A model generated the notes under the pieces. That model was not told the origin of the DNA, searched no databases, and worked only from the letters and a program-made list of their open reading frames with translations. DNA of 25,898 bases, from contig PFAX01000004.1 of the NCBI GenBank assembly GCA_002773495.1, positions 9,716 through 35,613 on the forward strand, in the 5' to 3' direction. How positions within the stretch are numbered: position 1 is the first letter of the stretch; each line of letters starts with the position of its first letter. The position numbers and the translations under genes are program-made. Shown here in pieces: positions 22,061 through 25,898 of this stretch. Origin of the DNA: a bacterium (Candidatus Gribaldobacteria) CG10_big_fil_rev_8_21_14_0_10_37_21 (lineage in GTDB: Bacteria; Patescibacteriota; Minisyncoccia; Minisyncoccales; CG1-02-41-26).

Positions 22061-22089
22061 TTGATTTTAGATTTTTTTTATTCTATAAT
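22061..22089 (+). promoter_or_regulatory. clpB promoter
   Basis: TTGATT (22061-22066), a 17-bp spacer and a consensus TATAAT (22084-22089). The leader of about 80 nt includes the heptamer array at 22139-22173. No CIRCE or HrcA-like inverted repeat was seen. Confidence 0.6.
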
Positions 22090-22138
22090 GAATAATCTTA
22101 AATTAATTTATTTTTAATTGATTTTTCATTTTTTCATT

Positions 22139-22173
22139 AACTGAAAACTGAAAATTGAAAATTAAAAATTAAC
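22139..22173. repeat. 7-bp tandem repeat in the clpB leader (5 units)
   Basis: Five heptamers read AACTGAA, AACTGAA, AATTGAA, AATTAAA, AATTAAC. They end 4 nt before the clpB start codon. The unit length and style match the two arrays inside pth. Confidence 0.65.
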
Positions 22174-22177
22174 TCAC

Positions 22178-24898
22178 GTGCCATATGTTCAAGGAGGCGA
22201 TTTCACTTACCGGGCGCAAGAAGCGATGATGAAAGCCCAGAAATACGCCAAAGAAAAAAAACAACAACAAGTTGACGCCTTGCACTTGCTTTTAGCTCTT
22301 ATCACTCAAGAGGAAAGCATTGTTTTAACTATTTTCAAAAACTTGCAAGTTGATTTAGAGGATTTGCAAAGAATAACTGACAAGGCCTTAAATGGCCTGC
22401 CTGTTGTCAATCAATCCCAGCCACAAGCTTTGGGCCAGTTTTATTTAACCCAGGATTTAGCCCAAGGCCTTGAGGCGGCTCGTAGCGAAGCCAATGAAAT
22501 GGAAGATGATTTTGTTTCTGTTGAGCATTTATTTTTAGGTATTGCTGGGGTTTCTTCTAGGGTAAGAGATATTTTACAAAGGGTTAGGTTTAGGGTCGCT
22601 ATCCCTGGGTTGCAATTAGATAGAAATGAATTTTTAAAACAATTAGGCAATTTAAGGGGCCATGAAAAAATTACCGACCCAAACCCAGAAAGCAAGTTAG
22701 AAGTAATTAAAAAATACGCTAAAAACTTAACCACTCAGGCCAAAGAAGGCAAATTAGACCCAGTGATCGGTCGAGAGTCAGAAATTAGACGTTTAATGCA
22801 GGTTTTATCGCGCAGAACAAAAAATAATCCGGTCTTAATTGGTGAGGCAGGCGTTGGTAAAACAGCGATTGTTGAGGGATTGGCGAAAAAAATAGTCAGC
22901 AATGAAGTCCCCGAATCGCTCAAAGAAAAAGAGTTAATTTCTTTGGACTTGGGTTCATTAGTGGCAGGCACAAAGTATCGGGGTGAATTTGAGTCCCGGA
23001 TTAAGGCCTTTTTAAAAGAAGTGGAAAAATCAAAAGGCCATTATATTTTGTTTATTGACGAATTGCATACTTTAGTGGGCGCTGGGGCGGCCGAGGGCTC
23101 AATTGATGCTTCTAATATGTTAAAACCGGCCTTAGCTCGGGGTGAATTAAAAGCGATTGGGGCGACTACTTTAAAAGAATATCAAAAATATATTGAAAGA
23201 GATCCGGCTTTAGAAAGAAGGTTTCAACCGGTTTTAGTTAAAGAACCCTCGGTAGAGGATACAGTTTGTATTTTACGGGGTATTAAAGAAAAATATGAGT
23301 TGCACCATGGGGTTAGAATTAAAGATGCCGCTTTGCAGGCCTCAGCTGACCTTTCTAATAAATATATTACAGACAGGTTTTTACCTGACAAAGCCGTTGA
23401 TTTAATGGACGAAGCGGCCTCGGCTTTACGACTAGAGATTGAATCAGAGCCAGTTGAGCTTGAAAATTTAAAACAGCAAATCACTAAGCTTGAAATTGAA
23501 AAGCAAGCCCTTTTAAAGGAGGGTTCTCTTGATGGAAAACGGCTCAAAGCCATTGACCGAACTTTAGCTGATATTTCTGATAAAGCCGAAAACCTAAAAG
23601 CCAAATGGGTTTCTGAAAGGGGGGTCATAACTGAAATAAAGGATTTAAAACAAAAGCTTGACCAAACGGATTTTAGAATTGAAGTTGCCCAAAGAGAAGC
23701 CGACCTGCAAAGGGTAGCTGAATTAAAGTATGGTAAAGTGCCTGAACTTAAAAAAGCCCTGGGTGAAGCCGAGAAAAAATTACAAGAAATCCAAAAAAAG
23801 AATTTTATTTTAAAAGAAGAAGTAACCGAAGAGGATATAGCTAAAGTTGTTTCTAAATGGACAGGCATTCCTGTGACGCGTTTGGTTCAAACAGAGGCGT
23901 CTAAATTAGAAAAGATGGAGAATATTTTAGATAAACGAGTAATTGGTCAGGAAGAGGCCATTAAAGCCGTTTCAGCGGCAATTAGAAGGGGCAGGGCAGG
24001 CATTGCGGATGAAAACAGGCCCTTAGGTGTTTTCTTATTCTTGGGCCCAACTGGGGTTGGTAAAACCGAGACCGCTCGGGTTTTAGCTGATTTTCTCTTT
24101 GATACTGAAAAGGCCTTAATTGCGGTTGATATGTCCGAGTATATGGAAAAATACAGCGTTTCTAAGATTATTGGCTCGCCCCCGGGCTATATTGGCTATG
24201 AAGAGGGTGGGCAGTTAACCGAAAAAATAAGAAGAAGGCCTTATTCTGTGGTTTTACTTGATGAAATTGAAAAAGCTAACCCCGAGGTTTTTAACTTGCT
24301 TTTACAGATTTTTGAAGAAGGCCGTTTAACTGATGCTAAAGGGAGAGTAGTTTCTTTTAAAAACACAATCATTATTATGACTTCTAATGTCGGTTCAGAG
24401 TTTATTTCTGAATTACAGCCCATGGGCTTTGAGACCAAGAAAACAGAAGGCACAGCTAAAAAAGAAGAGACCAAAAAGAAAATCACTGACGCCTTAAAGG
24501 ATTATTTTAAACCCGAGTTTTTAAATAGAATTGACGAAACTGTTATTTTCAATTACTTAGGCAAAAAAGAATTAAGAGTAATTGTTGAGCTTGAATTAAA
24601 TAAAATTCAAGATAGGTTGCAAAAAGCCAAAGAAATTAAGTTGGACTTTTCTAAAGATGTCTTTGATTTTCTTTCAGAAAAGGGTTTTGACCAAAACTTA
24701 GGAGCCAGGCCGCTTAAAAGGGTTTTACAACGGCTTATTTTAGACCCTTTATCTTTGCAAATTATTATGGGCCAAGTTAAAGAGGGTTCTAAAGTTTCAG
24801 CTGAGCTCTCTGACAAAAAGCAAATTATCTTTAAGTTATCCCAATCTCGCAGCAAATCCGCATCTAACGTGCCTAAAGCCACCTGCCCCACCACTTAA
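22178..24898 (+). CDS. clpB: chaperone protein ClpB (AAA+ disaggregase)
   Basis: A hexameric AAA+ unfoldase that rescues aggregated proteins together with DnaK. The 906-aa protein has a Clp N domain (about 10-150) and a first AAA domain with Walker A GEAGVGKT (222-229) and Walker B LFIDE (291-295). A long coiled-coil middle domain follows, containing the ClpB-specific LKYGKVPELKKAL. The second AAA domain has GPTGVGKTE and VVLLDEIEKA, followed by the C-terminal small domain. The long middle domain separates ClpB from ClpC. The start is GTG 22178 (MPYVQGGDFTY); no in-frame ATG lies upstream within the homologous region. An AAGGAGG inside the first codons (22190-22196) is too far from the next Met to act as a ribosome site. 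The C-terminal tail is slightly extended. Confidence 0.94.
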   Translation: MPYVQGGDFTYRAQEAMMKAQKYAKEKKQQQVDALHLLLALITQEESIVLTIFKNLQVDLEDLQRITDKALNGLPVVNQSQPQALGQFYLTQDLAQGLEAARSEANEMEDDFVSVEHLFLGIAGVSSRVRDILQRVRFRVAIPGLQLDRNEFLKQLGNLRGHEKITDPNPESKLEVIKKYAKNLTTQAKEGKLDPVIGRESEIRRLMQVLSRRTKNNPVLIGEAGVGKTAIVEGLAKKIVSNEVPESLKEKELISLDLGSLVAGTKYRGEFESRIKAFLKEVEKSKGHYILFIDELHTLVGAGAAEGSIDASNMLKPALARGELKAIGATTLKEYQKYIERDPALERRFQPVLVKEPSVEDTVCILRGIKEKYELHHGVRIKDAALQASADLSNKYITDRFLPDKAVDLMDEAASALRLEIESEPVELENLKQQITKLEIEKQALLKEGSLDGKRLKAIDRTLADISDKAENLKAKWVSERGVITEIKDLKQKLDQTDFRIEVAQREADLQRVAELKYGKVPELKKALGEAEKKLQEIQKKNFILKEEVTEEDIAKVVSKWTGIPVTRLVQTEASKLEKMENILDKRVIGQEEAIKAVSAAIRRGRAGIADENRPLGVFLFLGPTGVGKTETARVLADFLFDTEKALIAVDMSEYMEKYSVSKIIGSPPGYIGYEEGGQLTEKIRRRPYSVVLLDEIEKANPEVFNLLLQIFEEGRLTDAKGRVVSFKNTIIIMTSNVGSEFISELQPMGFETKKTEGTAKKEETKKKITDALKDYFKPEFLNRIDETVIFNYLGKKELRVIVELELNKIQDRLQKAKEIKLDFSKDVFDFLSEKGFDQNLGARPLKRVLQRLILDPLSLQIIMGQVKEGSKVSAELSDKKQIIFKLSQSRSKSASNVPKATCPTT

Positions 24899-24910
24899 CC
24901 CACCCCCTCG

Positions 24911-24970
24911 TGTGTCATTCTGAGGCCTCTGCCGAACCCAGTAGGTAATTGCGTGCAATGAGAATCTTTT
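24911..24970. repeat. diverged GTCATTCTGA-type dispersed repeat after clpB
   Basis: The stretch begins GTCATTCTGAGGC and ends GAGAATCTTTTT, the same terminal words as the element unit at 14082-14107. It contains GAGGCCTC and TTGCGTGCAA palindromes. The T-run suggests it could also terminate clpB transcription. A further partial match, GTCATTCCGA, lies at 12182-12191. Confidence 0.45.
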
Positions 24971-24978
24971 TGTTTAGG

Positions 24979-25007
24979 TTGTCCCTTTTGAAAAGTATTA
25001 GGATAAT
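24979..25007 (+). promoter_or_regulatory. sppA promoter, predicted leaderless
   Basis: TTGTCC (24979-24984), 17 bp, GATAAT (25002-25007), then the ATG at 25014, 6 nt later. No Shine-Dalgarno is present. Confidence 0.5.
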
Positions 25008-25013
25008 AAAAAT

Positions 25014-25862
25014 ATGAAAATACAAAACAAAAAACAAGCAATTTTTATAGTTTTAAAGGTTGTTGCTGTGGTGGCTATTATTGCGGCATCAGGCATAATA
25101 ATAAAAGATGAAATTTTTTGGCAGCTTGGCTCTGACATTCCCGGCAATGATATTGAAAAAGATAATTGCAATGTGGCTGGCATCGTCTTGCAGGGCAGTT
25201 TGGTAACCTATATTTCCCCAGCCGATTATGACATAGACGGCAACCTTTTAGTTGACCAAACTTCATCAGAATATATTGTTTATAGTATAAATAAGGCGGA
25301 AAAAGATGACAAAATAAAAGCCATTATTTTAGAGATTGATTCTTATGGCGGCTCTCCGGTTGGCGCGGAAGAAATAGCCAAGGCATTAAAAAACGCTAAA
25401 AAGCCAACGGTTGTTTTAATCAGAGAGGCCGGAGTTTCGGCTGGCTATTGGGTGGCAACTGGGGCAAATAGAATTTTTGCTTCTAAAAATTCAGATGTTG
25501 GAGGCATTGGTGCTTCGATGTCTTATGTAGATAATGTTAAACAAAATCAAAAAGAGGGTTTTACCTATAATCAGCTAAGCTCTGGTAAATTTAAAGACGC
25601 CGGGGACCCAAACAAAACATTGTCGAGCGAGGAAGTAAATCTTTTTATGCGAGACATTAATATCTTGCATCAAAATTTTATAAAAACAGTGGCTGAAAAT
25701 AGAAGTTTAGACATAGAAAAAGTTAAGGGTATAGCTGACGGTTCAACTATGCTTGGCGAAATGGCTTTAGAAAACGGATTAATTGATCAAATCGGCGGTT
25801 TGCCAGAAGCCATGGAATACTTAAAAAGCCAAATCAAGGAAGAAGCAGAAATCTGCTGGTAA
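25014..25862 (+). CDS. sppA: signal peptide peptidase SppA-like (S49 family)
   Basis: A membrane-anchored serine protease of family S49 that degrades released signal peptides in the membrane. The 282-aa protein has one N-terminal membrane segment (about 10-30) and a single protease domain, like the short SppA of Bacillus and archaea rather than the double-domain E. coli form. Motifs: EIDSYGGSPVGAEEIAKAL (108-124), the nucleophile Ser142 in GVSAGYWVAT, and the general base Lys192 in SSGKFKDAGDP, giving the Ser-Lys dyad. The remainder (NGLIDQIGGLPEAMEYLKSQ) is typical of the family end. The gene is monocistronic within the window. It functionally complements lepB upstream. Confidence 0.92.
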   Translation: MKIQNKKQAIFIVLKVVAVVAIIAASGIIIKDEIFWQLGSDIPGNDIEKDNCNVAGIVLQGSLVTYISPADYDIDGNLLVDQTSSEYIVYSINKAEKDDKIKAIILEIDSYGGSPVGAEEIAKALKNAKKPTVVLIREAGVSAGYWVATGANRIFASKNSDVGGIGASMSYVDNVKQNQKEGFTYNQLSSGKFKDAGDPNKTLSSEEVNLFMRDINILHQNFIKTVAENRSLDIEKVKGIADGSTMLGEMALENGLIDQIGGLPEAMEYLKSQIKEEAEICW

Positions 25863-25898
25863 AAAATATCGCTATTTCCCACCGTCGCAAAAATAGGG

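Noticed and set aside
23224..23868. 214-codon open frame on the minus strand
   Set aside because: It is antisense to the clpB coding sequence, has no family-like motifs and no ribosome site. It is a shadow of codon bias.
22050..24957. Shared 10-mer ATTGCGTGCA at 22050 and 24948 flanking clpB
   Set aside because: The flanking sequences do not match, so a chance or palindrome-driven match is more likely than att-type repeats.
1..25898. tRNA, rRNA or other structured RNA genes
   Set aside because: No cloverleaf-like or rRNA-like sequence was noticed in the short intergenic regions on either strand by eye; a covariance-model scan was not possible.

Overview
The window looks like a chromosomal segment of a Candidate Phyla Radiation (Patescibacteria, probably Parcubacteria-like) bacterium. 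This is inferred from gene content and protein style, not from a marker-gene phylogeny. Supporting signs are low GC (roughly 37-38 percent by eye), compact genes, promoters sitting directly on start codons, an anaerobic class III ribonucleotide reductase as the deoxynucleotide source, a short FtsZ, a ComEC without its nuclease domain, and a lytic transglycosylase gene with an envelope-domain layout that I associate with CPR genomes. The standard genetic code applies: conserved genes read through without recoding. Of 19 apparently intact genes, 17 end in TAA, 2 in TAG and none in TGA.

Layout. 1-5840 is a housekeeping block: a small unknown ORF, pth (minus strand), then lepB-hisS, rpsU, ybeY, ftsA-ftsZ on the plus strand (translation quality, secretion, septum formation). 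5841-9889 holds a regulated leader (DnaA-box match, promoter, hairpin), nrdD interrupted by a complete LAGLIDADG intein, and nrdG, its radical-SAM activase. 9948-14042 carries an orphan ParA ATPase, a competence channel ComEC, an undecaprenol/diacylglycerol kinase and a membrane-anchored HtrA protease.

14043-22177 is a decay and rearrangement zone. It holds a 158-bp nested palindromic (MITE-like) element, two broken copies of a DUF523 gene about 7 kb apart, a 5'-truncated and nonsense-mutated SH3/lytic-transglycosylase/FG-GAP-like gene, an internally deleted IS5-type insertion sequence with intact ends, a gene tail, and a relic of another transposon. Between these sit intact argS and a convergent pair: a 183-aa protein that may be a nuclease, and a 512-aa protein in which a complete, apparently self-cleavable LexA repressor is fused to a Dam-like (D12 class) adenine methyltransferase. 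This fusion is the strongest candidate for an undescribed system: a DNA methyltransferase built onto an SOS-type damage sensor, possibly with a restriction partner.

22178-25862 returns to housekeeping: clpB (disaggregase) and an SppA-type S49 signal-peptide peptidase, each with its own promoter. Several genes (rpsU, ybeY, comEC, htrA, sppA) have a -10 box ending 5-8 nt before the ATG and no Shine-Dalgarno, which predicts leaderless transcripts.
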